Position numbers and translations under genes: made by a program
Notes under the pieces: generated by a model
The model's database searches: none
The model's input: only the letters and a program-made list of their open reading frames with translations
Told to the model about the DNA's origin: nothing
Shown here: one piece after another, positions 1-12,276 of the stretch
Layout: every line of letters begins with the position of its first letter
Numbering within the stretch: position 1 is the first letter of the stretch
Assembly (NCBI GenBank): GCA_009192285.1
Contig: CM018605.1
Span: 62,001-126,000 of the forward strand
Origin: Morchella semilibera
Lineage: Eukaryota > Ascomycota > Pezizomycetes > Pezizales > Morchellaceae
Direction: 5' to 3'
DNA: 64,000 bases

Positions 1-408
1 GACTATACCGTCTGTAAAGGGGGAAACATCGTCAAGTACAACACGTGGCAAGAATTAGAGCAGCCAACTTTTTTTTCAGACTCGTATAACGTCTCGTACA
101 AAGTACATGTATCTATCTATTGATATGCATATGTAACAAACCCTTAAATGTAAGTACATGTACTTAATAAGATAGATCTACTTTTACACTCCACGTCGGG
201 CTAGCCTTGTCAATATTTAAATTATTACCCTTCCTGATCTGGCTAGTTCATCACTATCTGAATTACCGTTTGGGACATTGTAATAATTCTATATAACAAT
301 AATAGTAATGAAAATCTCTCTAGTATTCTGGGTATTGATATACCAATATTCTAATCTATATTTGTATATATCTATATAATGGCCAATTGCCACTCAAGAG
401 CTGCTGCC
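1..408. other. AT-rich intergenic DNA
   Basis: No gene is visible. The stretch holds two copies of the TACATGTA palindrome (104-111 and 155-162) and AT-rich sequence. It lies beyond the 3' end of the minus-strand NUDIX gene. Confidence 0.6.
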
Positions 409-972
409 TCATATATTCTTCCCAGCCTGTTCCTCCCTCCAAATCCCCAACGCCTCCTTCACAGCGCTCTCCATCTTACTTGCCACCAAACACCCCTCCC
501 TCACCACGTCCTCCCACCCCCTCACCCACAACATCCCATCATGCTCCTTCTCCTCCAAGACGATCTCCCCCTCCTCCTCCACCTCCACCTCGAAATTCCA
601 CTTCCGCCACCACCCGCTCCTTCCCTGAAACTCCACACACCCAAAACACCTGACCACCTTCTTGACTTTCAGTGCCGTCTCCTCGCGCACCTCCCTCACC
701 ACGGCGTCTAGCAGCGTCGCGTCCGTCGGCGGCGCCTCGACGCCTCCACCTGGAACCTCCCAGTACCCAGGGAACGCGGCCTCGCCGGCCGCCCGCCGGA
801 TCAGCAGTAGTCCGCGCGAAGGGTGGAAGATAAAGCCACCGACGGCGCAGGAGGTAATGTGAGGGTGGGTGGAGAGGAGCGCGGGGAGGGGGAGAGCGTA
901 GGTCTGGAGTGAGGGGGGGTAGGTTGCACCGGAGGTAGTAGTATATGAGGGGGCTTCATCTGGGGCGGCCAT
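409..972 (-). CDS. NUDIX hydrolase family protein
   Basis: Intronless 187-residue protein starting at the ATG at 972. NUDIX enzymes hydrolyse nucleoside diphosphates linked to another moiety. A NUDIX box lies at about residues 75-101: it opens with the glycines of WEVPGGGVE and closes with REVREETAL. The first catalytic-box Glu is not at its textbook spacing, and the box has the looser PTDATLLDAVV layout common in fungal members; the Mg-binding REVREE core is intact. No signal peptide or membrane segment is seen, so it is probably cytosolic. The third codon positions look GC-rich compared with the flanking AT-rich DNA. The family is clear, but the substrate (ADP-ribose, dinucleotide polyphosphate, capped RNA or other) cannot be read from the sequence. 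It stands alone, with the DUF202 gene about 1.3 kb upstream on the same strand. Confidence 0.85.
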   Translation of the reverse strand: MAAPDEAPSYTTTSGATYPPSLQTYALPLPALLSTHPHITSCAVGGFIFHPSRGLLLIRRAAGEAAFPGYWEVPGGGVEAPPTDATLLDAVVREVREETALKVKKVVRCFGCVEFQGRSGWWRKWNFEVEVEEEGEIVLEEKEHDGMLWVRGWEDVVREGCLVASKMESAVKEALGIWREEQAGKNI

Positions 973-2234
973 TTGGATGGGTTCTTAATTATTGGGAGCT
1001 TATACGTACTGGCTTGCAATTGCTGGTATGGACAGATAATAGATATTGGTTGAAATTGAGGTGTGGGGGATATGTGGGATGTGGCCTACCCTCAGTTGCG
1101 TTGATATGAGAATGGGGCGAGCATTGCAATTAATTATTCTGATGCATCCGGCCGGAGCAATTGCAATATTGTTAGGAATTCTTATTAACCTTTACGAATT
1201 CGACACATACTAACCAAATAGGTTTTGTTACTATTTCATACCGAATACGAATACGGCGGTTAATTGAAACAACATTATATCCCGAATGAGCCGTCGGACA
1301 ACCATTTCCTACGAATCCTATATCTATTCGGTGATCTATCCGGTCCATATAGCACAGAAAAAAATACATATTTATATAGACAACTTTCTTATTGATCTAC
1401 CCGACGTGACTTATAATTATATTCATGGACCATCACTCGAATCCTGAGTAATTATCTGGCCATATATTATACGCATACTTAATTACCTGTCGTTAGAAAT
1501 CTTGCTCCCAGACCGTGGCTGAAGGTCTGTGATCCATGAATCCCTTTCACGCCCCCAATATATATCATGCGTACTATACAGGGTTTATTCCAAACATATC
1601 GTACTTGTTTGTGAGGAATATACCCTAAGAACCTACGTTACACACGTGCGGAGATCTGTAAGGAGGAGATGCATGGCGAATAGGATCGAGTGATATCCGA
1701 TGCAAAGCCCGTGAATGCCTTCCTCAAACAGGTAGTGCGATTGTTTTAGGGGGGTTGGAAGATCAAAACCAGTTTTCCTTCCAAAGTGTTTGGCCCTGGA
1801 ACCTAACAGGACCCTACCACACGCGTAGGGTACCGCATTGGTTCGTCTCAGCGGACACTCATATTGACGTTGAAATTACTTGTTCTGGTTGTTTGTCTTA
1901 CAAACGCCCCCGAATCTTCCCTCATACGCGCTGTAAAAGGCAACTTCGACGACTGTGTAACCGTCCGCCGAGACGAATTTAAACTGTGGTACCAGTTGCC
2001 AGACGATTTTGATGTTCATTAACATGCTCTGGTGTCTTAAGAAAAAGTTTACAATTCTTCGATAACTAAAAAGATTACATTACTTTACAATATGAAGCTA
2101 TGATGAAATTCCCAGCCAACCCTCAACCCTCTAAAGAGAAATAAAACGAATGCAAAAATACAACAAACTAAACGTTACCATCATCCATATGAAGTCATTT
2201 CGTCGCATCAACCCGTATACCCACCTCCATCCGC
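973..2234. other. Intergenic stretch
   Basis: No convincing coding region is seen on either strand. The short open frames here lack family motifs and start at non-ATG codons or inside AT-rich DNA. It contains the presumed promoter of the NUDIX gene and the 3' flank of the DUF202 gene. Confidence 0.55.
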
Positions 2235-3842
2235 TCAATACTCCTTACTGATATCGACTGCCACCACAATCCCCAACGTCCCTGCAATGATCATACCGAC
2301 AATTCCCCCCACAACCATCAGCTCCTTCCCACCAGAGATGGCAACGCCTCTCAGCAACCCGCCCTGGAGCCTCCACCAGCGCAAAACCCCAACGATGCTA
2401 ATGATGAGCGCGCAACAGGCAAGAATCACGGAGAGGGGTTTGCCGACCGTGCGGAAGCCAAATTTGGGGTTGGGGTTAGGCGCGTGGTTGATGACAGTGA
2501 GCTGAGCGGTGATGGCAGAAAGCATACCAAAGACCATGGCTGTACGGTGGTAAGAGAGATATGTGCGTTCCAGCGCTGTTTGGAAGGGGTTAGCAGTTTT
2601 TCTTGGTAAGGGGTTAGGGCGGGGGAAGAGGGGGGATTTATTATAAAAGTGAAGAGTCTGTCAAGAAAAAATAAGAAAAAAGAAAAGAATAAGAAAGTAG
2701 AAACTAGGAGAGTACAGTTAATTGGCTGGTGATGGTGTAATGTTGCTACAGAATGATGTAACCCCGGTTACTGGCTCCAGCTCTGGAAAAGTATTATAGT
2801 ATAAAACCCACCACACCCATGGCCCGCCGTCAATTCCCACCAGCCCCACAATCTCGTTCACCAACCACACCCACACCACAGCAACATGAAGCCAGATCTT
2901 CACACATGCATACATAAGTATTGCTGTACCCATCAACGACCCCACGCCGGCCACAGCTTCCGCCGGCTCTTCGGCAGATTGGTGCGATATGCCGTGATTA
3001 GACGATATATGTGTGCGTGGCCGGAGGGAGAGTGTGGTGTGTGGTTCATAATCTATCCATCCAACTCTACATACAACCGAGATGCAACAATTCAGATTTC
3101 CCCGGGAAGAGCGATCAAGCTGCAGGACAGATGATGCTCAATAGTCCGAGTCTTGCATCCCATCGGCCACCCCCACTCCCATCACCGCCGCCTAAATAGC
3201 GGCCATATAAAAACGAAACGGATATAATAAAAAAAGGGGGAAAAACCAACAATGAGGATAACAAAGAGATACAGGGAGCAAGTTCAATTGAGGCTATACT
3301 GTCGACTTGAATGAAATAGCTGAAATTTAATAGGCTCTATACGTACCTAGGTGGTCTCTTGCATATTTGATCGGGACAACGACCGAGATATGATCACCCC
3401 AAAGTGCCTTCAGCCACGACTCCTCCTCCTCCTCCTCCTCCTCCTCCTCCTCCGCCCCCTCTCCCTCCTCCTCCCCCTGCCCTCCTTGTTGCTGCTCTGA
3501 TGACTGCTCTTCTTCATGTGACGGTGCAGATGACACTGTCAGTGTTGAATCTGAATCGGACGAGTCCCTATTATATACTGGTGTCGTTGCACCAGTGTGT
3601 CCACCATTTCCTGCAATGTGCAGAGTCGCCGCATCAGTCTGTAGGGAAGATCGTCCAGTATGGGGGTAATGATGCAACTCATATTCTGTGATGTCACCAG
3701 GTACGTTGGTACTGAATACAGAGGCAATTGAACGAGCAGCTGACTTTGTAGAGGATATTGTGGAAGTTGATGAAGTTTTCTTCTTAATGCTGACACCGTG
3801 AAAATTCTCGGTAGTGGTGGAAGAAGAGGCTGTGAGGTCCAT
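2235..3842 (-). CDS. DUF202 (YidH-like) three-helix membrane protein with acidic N-terminus
   Basis: Two exons: 3842-3347 and 2575-2235, giving 278 residues. The ATG at 3842 is chosen because the longer frame begins at TTG. Splicing at CTAG/GTACGT (after 3347) and ACAG/CG (before 2575) rebuilds the DUF202 signature ARDHL-ALERTYLSYHRTA across the junction. The N-terminal ~165 residues are Ser/Thr-rich and disordered, with a run of glutamates encoded by a (TCC)11 microsatellite. The C-terminal part has three hydrophobic helices: one after the ERTYLSYHRT motif, one around SVILACCALIISIVGVL and one around VVGGIVGMIIAGTLGIVVA. Fungal DUF202 proteins are small membrane proteins of unknown role, distantly like the Vtc1-type domain. 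The 771-bp intron is far longer than every other intron in the window. An internal hydrophobic frame in it (2718-2954) would break the conserved junction if used as an exon. Confidence 0.82.
3421..3453. repeat. (TCC)11 microsatellite in coding sequence
   Basis: Eleven TCC units on the plus strand read as GAG/GAA codons on the minus strand. They encode most of the poly-glutamate run just before the DUF202 domain, so length changes of whole units would stay in frame. Confidence 0.95.
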
Positions 3843-4402
3843 TGCTTGAGGTAATACTAGCAAACAGTATGTAATCAAATAAAAACCTAGCTGGGGAGGG
3901 GGAGGGGGGGGGGGGGGTTGTTAGAGTTCCCTGTCGAAGATGTTCCGATAGGGTTGATGGTAGTAGAAGCAGCTAACGATCCAGGTAGAGTAAGCTTAAA
4001 GACGAGGGGGGGGTTGAGAGCTTTGCTAGCGACAATTCTGTGTCATCGGTTGAACAACAGGGCAGAATTCTTCAAGCTTGGCAGGGTATGTTTGTGGTTA
4101 GCCTGGGGGGAGTTGTATGGAGCTGCGCTACTGGATCATCGGCAAACTGCTCCCCACAACTGGTCCCCGTGCTCTAACGGATCTGGTCTATGCTGTTCCG
4201 ATGGGTCGATCCGTATATACCAGTGGAAGGGTTTTCCTCTCGTCTGGACTTGCCTCAGAGTCGTATCGCGGCAGTTCTCTCCTTTTTTTTTTTTTTAATC
4301 ATTTTTTTTTTAATATTCTTTCGACTCTAAATTATTATTATTTTAATTGAGAGAGCTGGCCTTGCCTTACCCTCTAAGGCTGCAGTTAATTGGTAATAAG
4401 TA

Positions 4403-5468
4403 TACATGTATGTACTTCTTAGTAGGTTGTTATAGACCCCTGCTTACATGGGTTGAAAAACGTATATACATGTACTCTTATCCAGGATATTTTAAACACA
4501 ACATGTAATACTCAGAAGCTTGCAATGAGGAAGTACGTATATACATGTACATACATTAGCGAGGCTCGGTATGTAAAAGATGGTAAAAAGAGCAGGATGG
4601 TGCTATCTAATACATATTTGGTTTCAAAGATGCAAGCATTGCAGTATGCAGTAATTGGGGATATATATTATGGTGTATATACAGTTTGTCGTTTATCACG
4701 AAACTCACAGAGTACATGTATGTATACAGGAAGAAATATCACTCAGGATTTAGGGCATATATCAACTGGGTACGTTGGTAATGACAATATTTACAGGCCC
4801 GAAGAGCCTTCGTTCTTTCTTATTTCTATATATATCCAAATGTCTCAACCTGATCACCACCCATATGCGCTACATGTACCTGATTTGTTTACAATATGTG
4901 CTCGCTATAAAAACGAGGCCTACTAGGACTCCAATTGAGATTATTATTATCGTAAATTTTTATCCTTTATTAACTGAAGCCCTTAGAAAAACCAACTAAC
5001 CCTCTCTCCTACAAAACTCGTCCACCTGTCGTTCACAATGCCAACCCGGACCTTTGGCTTGTGAAACCAAAAGTTCAACACCCAACCCAATCTCAGACCA
5101 CCGTGCAAGTACATACCATCACCAACATGGCCATGTGCATTCGTCTATCTAGCCCGTGTAACACCGGCCCCCAAATACCACAGATGCAGTCGAAACACCG
5201 TCACATGTTGAGAGACAGTCAGTCACGTATTAATTCTCCGAAAGAACAGCTCATACCACACCTAGCCTGTATTTATACTGTAGCACAGAAGTCCTCATCT
5301 CTTGGAAATTGCGTCTTAAGATTTGTTCTTCGCTGCTCAAGCAACTCTTGGGCAGTCAGTAATTCTTGCAACTCTCCCGGCCGGCCGGCCGGAAGTATAG
5401 AGTAATAGTAAATATACCCAGACCTAAGGTCATTAGGCACATAGTACTTCGTTAAAGAACTACATGTA
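4403..5468. repeat. Cluster of six TACATGTA palindromes
   Basis: Exact copies of the 8-bp palindrome start at 4403, 4467, 4542, 4713, 4871 and 5461. About one copy is expected in the whole 64 kb. The copies are separated by unrelated sequence, so this is a dispersed motif and not a tandem array. Confidence 0.8.
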
Positions 5469-6358
5469 CTTCTCATTGTGGGCAGTCCGGCACAAAACTC
5501 CAATCGATCCTCGGATCATTTATTGCCAGTGCCGACATATATACACGTCTGACGCAAACACCCACAAAAGCACGTTGAAAGCGCCGGGGGATGTCTTCCC
5601 GATGTTAGCCATATGCCTGGACAGTCCAACCCGAGAGCGAGACCTTTAGAGAGGCGAGACCTGTATTGCTTATATATCTGCAAACATGCATTCGTCAGAT
5701 GCAGAACCCAGATCTAGGTTAAGTGAGGGAACCCGGGGAATGTCCATTTGGATAAATATGTGAGGGAGGCAGGGAGGGGAGCGGGGATGGAGGGGGAAGT
5801 GAAGGAGTCTGGGAGACAATGTGTACTGGCTTGGTGGTGTTTCAGAGGCTGTGGGCTATAGGAATAAGGATTCTATATAGTATGAAACGTATGGATTTAA
5901 CCTCAGTGCTGGTTTGTATGTTACGCGGACCTTGGTAGACGTGTAGTGGTCTGCCAGCTAGCATACTCCCTGACTTCCCGGCCCAGTGGCTACAGGTCTC
6001 CGAGGTCACAGGTTGGATGACCTCTTATCCATTTATATAATGAAAGCTAAAGTCCCGGTAGTGGCGGCTGGCAGTATTGAAGCCCATGGGTGCTGGGAAT
6101 TGTAATGTTATAATTTTTAGATAATTGAGTTCTAAACTATATGTTATCGATTCTTAGATTTTTATTGTTAAGTTTCCTTTGCTTACCATATAGGTGCCTT
6201 ATTCGTTCTAGTCTAAGGTCTTCGGTGACGGTCTTCATCATATATTACACCATTGGGGTAAGAAGATCAAATACCGTTGCAGTGCAAATAGTCTGTTTTT
6301 CATATAGACGGTTTATATATAGGCCGCTGCTATTCCACCTCGGCCTGGCTTGTGATAT

Positions 6359-6392
6359 CACGATCTGACTCGGGTCAATTGTATCAGATCGT
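6359..6392. repeat. Perfect 10-bp inverted repeat (hairpin)
   Basis: CACGATCTGA at 6359-6368 is matched by TCAGATCGTG at 6383-6392, with a 14-nt spacer. No gene is within 2 kb. It could be a small palindromic element or chance. Confidence 0.6.
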
Positions 6393-7481
6393 GTCGGAAG
6401 CTCTGCCACAGGTATCTACATGTATATTGATATCTAGTAACATCCACGCTTGAAAGTACCTAAAAAGATTCAAGGCACATATTACCTGAAGCAAATACTC
6501 CCTTCATGTAGCCCCAACAAGGCGAATCAGCCTTTTATCACTTGCTATTAGCCACCAAACTCCTGTCACATCGACCCAGCTCCAGATTGTTTATGCTGAC
6601 TGATTAGGCACGTCAATTGATGTTTTTTCTTTCTTTTTTTCGGTACCTTCGGGAATAGCCCTCCGGGTTATACAAATCCAGCCAGTTAGGCTACAGCTCA
6701 AACACATGGACCAGATTTGATTTATATATGAGACAAACGACCTGCGTTTTCGAGGATTACTTAATATCAGGCCATGGGTGGGTTTCAATCTGGGTTAGCC
6801 TTAAAAACAAGGTTTTAAGCATATTGCTTCCGCGAATGTCTTATCTATCCATTTGTGCTAGGCCTTCATTGTACGTAGGTTTGAATATATTTGACCATTG
6901 AACTTTGCCCTCCGTCAGCTGAAATTGAGAGCAGGAGTGTTGGTGATATAAAAGATATCCAGCAATTGGGAACAAGGGATATATGATGAAGGCTAAACTA
7001 GCCAGTGTGATGTTTATAATCGTGAAAGTACGTAGCCAATAGATGGCCTATATTGTAGATCGACATTGGGTTAGTTAGATAATGTTATTTCTGGAAGTTC
7101 ACGGCTGTTTTTTTTTTTTTTTTTTGGCGGGGGGGCGTGTGGGGGAGGAGGGGTGGTTCGAATTGCGCACCCCTTAAATCAATTATATTGCTGAGACAGT
7201 TGGCCGCAGATCCAAGCGTGCGTGCTAATTTTCGACATTCGGATACTTTCCCCATCGTGGGAGTAAATATCGCTTAGATCCCCTGTAAGACATCGAAAAA
7301 CTATTGTGGTGTAAGTATGTTACATGCCTTAAGTAAGGTTGCACATCTCGTATGGGTGATACACTCATATAGTAAGATGAGATTCTTGCTTATTTCTGCT
7401 CTATGTCGGTTCTACTCCGATGTGATACACTATGCGTCAGTATGGAGCAGGTAAATAGGTGACGGTGGGTGTTACGGATAT

Positions 7482-7518
7482 ATGATGATGATGATGGTGG
7501 TGGTGATGATGATGATAC
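7482..7518. repeat. (GAT/GGT)n microsatellite
   Basis: A run of GAT units interrupted by GGT units, ending against a TACATGTA palindrome at 7516-7523. Confidence 0.85.
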
Positions 7519-8901
7519 ATGTACTAATGATGAGTGCCAATTCCAGGCATAAGGCAGGGTATAATGTATCATGTATCATGTATGTACCTCTCTACCGTTC
7601 CCATGGTGAAAGTTACATACCGTGACCTCCACACCAGGCTTATGCTTATGTACGCCACGCCTCGCATAAGCGCAAGCGGATGATGATGCTCTTCTCCACC
7701 ACGCGCATTTCTCGGACTGGGAACCAATCACAACCTCTGGTTTCTGCCGTTGGCTTCTGTAACAGTCGCAAGTTCGCAACCATGCATAAAGATCCCAACA
7801 GCTCGACAGGGGTAACTGGGGAGCCCGGGTTCAGAATTCGGGGTGTAGGCCCGTCAATTCCGACTCTTCACAGGTATATCATGCCTGCAACAAAACGTGA
7901 GCTACGGACCGTATTCTCCGGCGGGCATATTAGGTATGTATGTGCTGTTTTTTTTTTCGTTTTTGTTTTTTTTCACCATGTTGGATGGGGGAGATGTCCC
8001 ACCACCGCACCCCATCCGTACCGCACCGCACTGCATCGCAGCCTCATCTTTTTTGTCCTCTTTACTGATGTAGCTTTGTAGCTTTGTTTGGTAGTTGAGT
8101 TACTAGCCCGAGATTCCCCTATAGTATGCTTACAATGATATGCCGATATTCCCCTTCGACAAATATTCCTGCTTGGTTAGTCCCTACTAGCTAGCTGGCC
8201 AATTGGCACTACATTGCATGATTATACTAGTAGGGGAGTTTTTGTTGAGTAGAGTATAATAGCTGATACTTGGTACACAGGAATAGCTATGTGGATATTC
8301 TTTTTTCCTTTCCTACGTTTTCCCGGACCACCCCCCGGAAGAATCGTACCCAATCCGGCGAAGACCTTCCCAGCCAGCAAGTGGCCGCCGAGAGGGAAGG
8401 CCGCCGCAAGATAGATGAATGAGATCGGACAATTATCAATATTGCCGGATAGTTCAAGGAACACATGCGGAATAACCAGCTAGAGCTGGGAAAGGGGGGG
8501 AGGGGTGTAGGATACATGTTTACTGAGGCTAGCTGGCGCGCAGGATAAAGACAAAACATCTATAAGGCAACACAGCTCATATGAAGAGCTCCTCCTCTCC
8601 CTAGCTGCTGGGAAATGTTATAAAGTCGAGCCTCTCCGCGCACGCAGCTTTAACAGGAGAAATCAGCCTTTTTGGAGAAAAAGACTACGCCCCCACACCA
8701 CCCATATCTGCCTCAATTCCTTCTGTTTGTTTGTTGGACCTCATAGTCTAACTAGCTACTCACATATATATATTGGGATAAACGGAACGGCACCGTTCTC
8801 CGGCCGCAAACATCGCAAAAACGGGTTCCAGCTTGAGTAAAAGAGTTTCCAGCTCGAAGTCTAAGTCACAGTCTCCTCCAAAGATCAAGGATAAGGAGAC
8901 C

Positions 8902-11767
8902 ATGACGGGACAGAAGGTGGCAGATTTTTCTCAGGGCAACGACAGGGTGAGGGATCTGCTGTCGAAGCTCACTCTAGAGCAGAAGGTATACCCCTTCCCT
9001 TCCCTGTTTCTCCCTATAATCACATTTTTGCTGCTCAGCTATTCTCCGAATAACCGATTTGGCTACGTTGAATGCTTATAATAAGTATTTTATCTAATGA
9101 ACGGTGATGGTTTCCAACTTGCTATACAGGTCTCACTTCTCTCCGCTCAGGATTTCTGGCGAACACAGGCAATCCCCGAGCACGGGATTCCCCCACTCAA
9201 AGTTACCGACGGTCCCAATGGAGCCCGTGGAGAGTTCTTCACCGACGGTACACCCGTAAGTTCTTCCCCCACCCTTTTATATCCACACCACACCACACCA
9301 TATGGCCCATCACCCCATTAACCCATTCTGTTCCAGGCGGCCCTCTTCCCCTGCGGTATCTCCCTTGCCGCAACATGGAACACCGACCTCCTCCACTCCG
9401 TCGGTAGCGCCCTTGCGCTCGAGACAAAAGCCCGCCAAGCCCAGGTTCTACTTGCCCCCACAGTATGTATGCACCGTTCACCCCTCGGCGGACGCAACTT
9501 CGAGTCTTTCTCTGAGGACCCCTACTTCACTGGCAAAATGTCGGCTGCATACATCAATGGGCTCCAGAGCGGCGGTGTGGGTGCAACCATCAAGCACTTT
9601 GTGGCCAACGAGCAGGAGACGTGGAGGATGAGCGTGGACTCGGTTGTAGAGGAGCGACCACTGAGGGAGATATATCTAAAGCCATTTGAGATTGCTATGA
9701 GGGAGGCAAGACCGTGGGCGGTCATGTCTAGTTATAACTTGGTGAATGGACTCCATGCGGACATGAACGAGTTTACCCTTAGAAAGGTGTTGAGAGATGA
9801 ATGGAAGTTTGAGGGGTACGCTAGATCCCGTAACCTTTACATCGAGTTATAGAAGTGCTAACAAGCCAATTATAGCCTCGTCATGTCCGACTGGGGCGGC
9901 ACAAACTCCACTGTCCAATCTATCAAAGCCGGTGTCGACCTCGAAATGCCTGGTCCCTCCAAGGTCCGTGGAAAGCTCGCTCTCGAAGCCATCAAGCGCG
10001 GCGAGCTCACAGAGGCCGACATTGAGGAGTGTGCTGCCCGTGTTCTTGCTTGGATCGAGCGTTGTGGGCGCTTCGACCTCCCCGTTGAAGAGCCCGAGGA
10101 GAAGGCTATCGATACCCAGGAAACCCGGGACCTGATCAGACAGACAGGTGTAGAGGGTATCACACTTCTGAAGAACGAGAACAATACGTTGCCAATTGGG
10201 CCAGACGTCAGGAGGATTGCTTTGATTGGGCCTAATGTGAAACAGGCAATTGCCGGTGGTGGTGGAAGCGCAAGTCTGAAGCCTTATTATCTAACAACGC
10301 CGTTTGATAGCATCACAGCCCTGTCAGGGAAGGAGATTGTCTATGCCCAGGGCGCGCAGACAGACAAGTGGCTGCCACTTGCGAGCAATGTATGCACCAC
10401 ACCGTCAGGCAAGCCCGGTGTTGTTTTGGAGTTTTACAAGGGAGATAAATTTGAGGGAGATCCAATGTTTATCCAGAACAGGCCAAAAACGGATCTCTTC
10501 TTGTGGGATAACGCGCCGAAGGAGGTGCTCCCAGAGTATTCGTTCCGTGTCAAGACCGTAATTACGCCAGAGACCTCTGGGAAGCATACATTTGGGCTCT
10601 CGAGTGTAGGACCGGCGAAGATGTATGTGAACGGGCAGCTACTGATTGATAACTGGGAATGGACTGAGGCTGGTGAGGCTATGTTTGATGGATCGATTGA
10701 GGTCAACGAATCGACATACCTTGTGGCAGGCAAACAGGTTGAAATCCTCATTGAGAGTACTAACGAGGTCCGCCCAAGACCTAAGGCTGGCGAGAAAACC
10801 CATGGATATGGTGGATGCAGAATCGGGTATATTGAGCGGCCTGATAAGGACTTTATCGCTGAGGCAGCAGAGGTAGCAGCCAGCGCTGATGTAGCAGTAG
10901 TCATTGTTGGACTAGATGCTGAGTGGGAGTCGGAAGGCTACGACAGACAGACCATGGATCTTCCCAAGGATGGGAACCAAGATCGCCTCATTGCCGCTGT
11001 GGCAAAGGCAAACCCAAGAACAGTCGTTGTAAACCAGTCTGGCACTCCTGTCACCATGCCATGGGCAGATGATGTACCTGCGATTGTCCAGGCTTGGTAC
11101 CAGGGACAGGAGGCCGGGAATTCTCTCGCTGATGTTCTCCTGGGGTTGGCTAACCCCAGCGGAAAACTTCCTGTAACCTTCCCAAAGCGCCTGGAGGACA
11201 ACCCTGCATTCCATAATTGGCCGGGTGAGCACCGCCGCGTGGTGTACGGGGAGGGCATCTATATTGGATACCGTCACTACGAGCGGGCAAAGATCGAACC
11301 GCAGTTTGTGTTCGGACATGGGCTTTCATACACCACCTTTGATTATGGAAAGCCTACAATCAGCGGTAACCTCCTGACGGAGACCAACACTTTGACCGTT
11401 TCAGTCCCTGTGACAAACACTGGTTCAAGAGCCGGAAAGGAGACGGTTCAGCTGTATATTCGTGATTCAAATTCTCGGTTACCAAGACCAGACAAAGAGC
11501 TCCAGGCATTCGGAAAGGTCGATTTAGAACCTGGTCAGACCAAGATAGTTGATCTCAAAATCAACAAACATTCAGTTGGCTACTATGACACTTCGCTAAG
11601 CGGGTGGATTGCCGAGGAGGGAGGATTTGAGGCTGTTGTGGGAGCTTCATCCGCAGACATCAAGTAAGAACATCCCCCCCCCCCCGTGTCATTATAACAT
11701 TTTCACTAATTGTATTAGGGGTTCTGTCTCATTTGAGGTTAAAGAATCGTTTACCTGGGTATTTTAG
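8902..11767 (+). CDS. GH3 beta-glucosidase with PA14 insert
   Basis: Five exons: 8902-8985, 9130-9255, 9337-9815, 9876-11663 and 11719-11767; 841 residues. The enzyme hydrolyses terminal beta-D-glucosyl residues. The order is GH3 N-domain, GH3 C-domain interrupted by a PA14 segment (roughly residues 405-560), then a fibronectin-like tail ending in FEVKESFTWVF. Visible motifs are LKVTDGPNGARG, HRSPLGGRNFESFSEDP, KHFVANEQE (K156, H157) and MSDWGG, with the nucleophile expected at D235. The acid/base Glu is expected within EWESEGYDR (residues 579-587). The ATG at 8902 has a good context (ACCATG); the upstream frame has only TTG. No signal peptide is seen, so it is probably intracellular, as in related fungal PA14-type enzymes. 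The last exon is only 49 nt: reading past 11663 gives a premature stop, while splicing restores the conserved C-terminus. That intron carries a C12 run beside its donor. Confidence 0.93.
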
Positions 11768-12276
11768 GCGGACTCTCCACTGGCGGGATTTTTTTTTATC
11801 GGGAGTTCTTTTGCTGTTTCTTCTCTCTGGCACTTTGCTTACCCGTTTTCTTTGTTTTGTACATGAACTTTTGTGTGCTCTAAATTGAAATGATCGAAAT
11901 CCTTCCGGAGCGTTAGTTCTCTATTCATCCTAGCAATTGTGGGCGTTTACCGAGTGATGCGTTATGAATAGCAAAATGATCCCGAGACCATCTACTTCTC
12001 TACATGCAACTACATGTAATTTATAACATTCACTCCTATTGACGCGTGCGAGACGCAGCGCCTCGACAATTTATCTAAAATATGAGACGAAACGCGCAAC
12101 TCAAATTCCAGCCATGGGGGAATGAAAAATAATACAATTCTAATAATACGAGTGATCGTTTGTGATCAGATACTACTTTTCCAATTAGTGCCTGGTCTGT
12201 CGTTTTTTCCACAAACAATCTTAAAGGATCTGTAACCGCCAATTGAATCCTAGCTAACAGGCAGCCCCAAACACTC
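11768..12276. other. Convergent intergenic spacer
   Basis: This lies between the 3' ends of the GH3 gene (+) and the metallo-beta-lactamase-fold gene (-), so it should hold both transcript ends. One TACATGTA copy lies at 12011-12018. No coding region is supported. Confidence 0.6.

Larger units (their letters stand above)
3843..8901. other. 5-kb gene-free AT-rich region
   Basis: No gene is supported. Open frames of up to 157 codons occur (4453-4926), but they use TTG starts, carry no domain and run through microsatellite-like, AT-rich sequence. Contents: a G14 run at 3904-3917, a cluster of TACATGTA palindromes (4403-5468), an alternating CCGG block near 5376-5395, a hairpin at 6359-6392, a (GAT/GGT)n tract at 7482-7518, and the promoter of the GH3 gene at the right end. 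Confidence 0.6.

Noticed and set aside
2718-2954. 78-codon hydrophobic frame as a separate gene or middle exon of the DUF202 gene
   Set aside because: Including it would break the conserved ARDHL-ALERTYL junction, and it shows no family motif alone.
3918-4298. 126-codon plus frame after the G14 run
   Set aside because: No ATG start at the frame opening, ends in a T-tract-coded poly-Phe, and no recognisable motif.
4453-4926. 157-codon open frame on plus
   Set aside because: TTG start, AT-rich composition, no domain, and it runs through several TACATGTA motifs; best explained by low stop density in repeat-like DNA.
5376-5395. Alternating CCGG block as a restriction or regulatory site
   Set aside because: A simple tetranucleotide repeat with no gene nearby.
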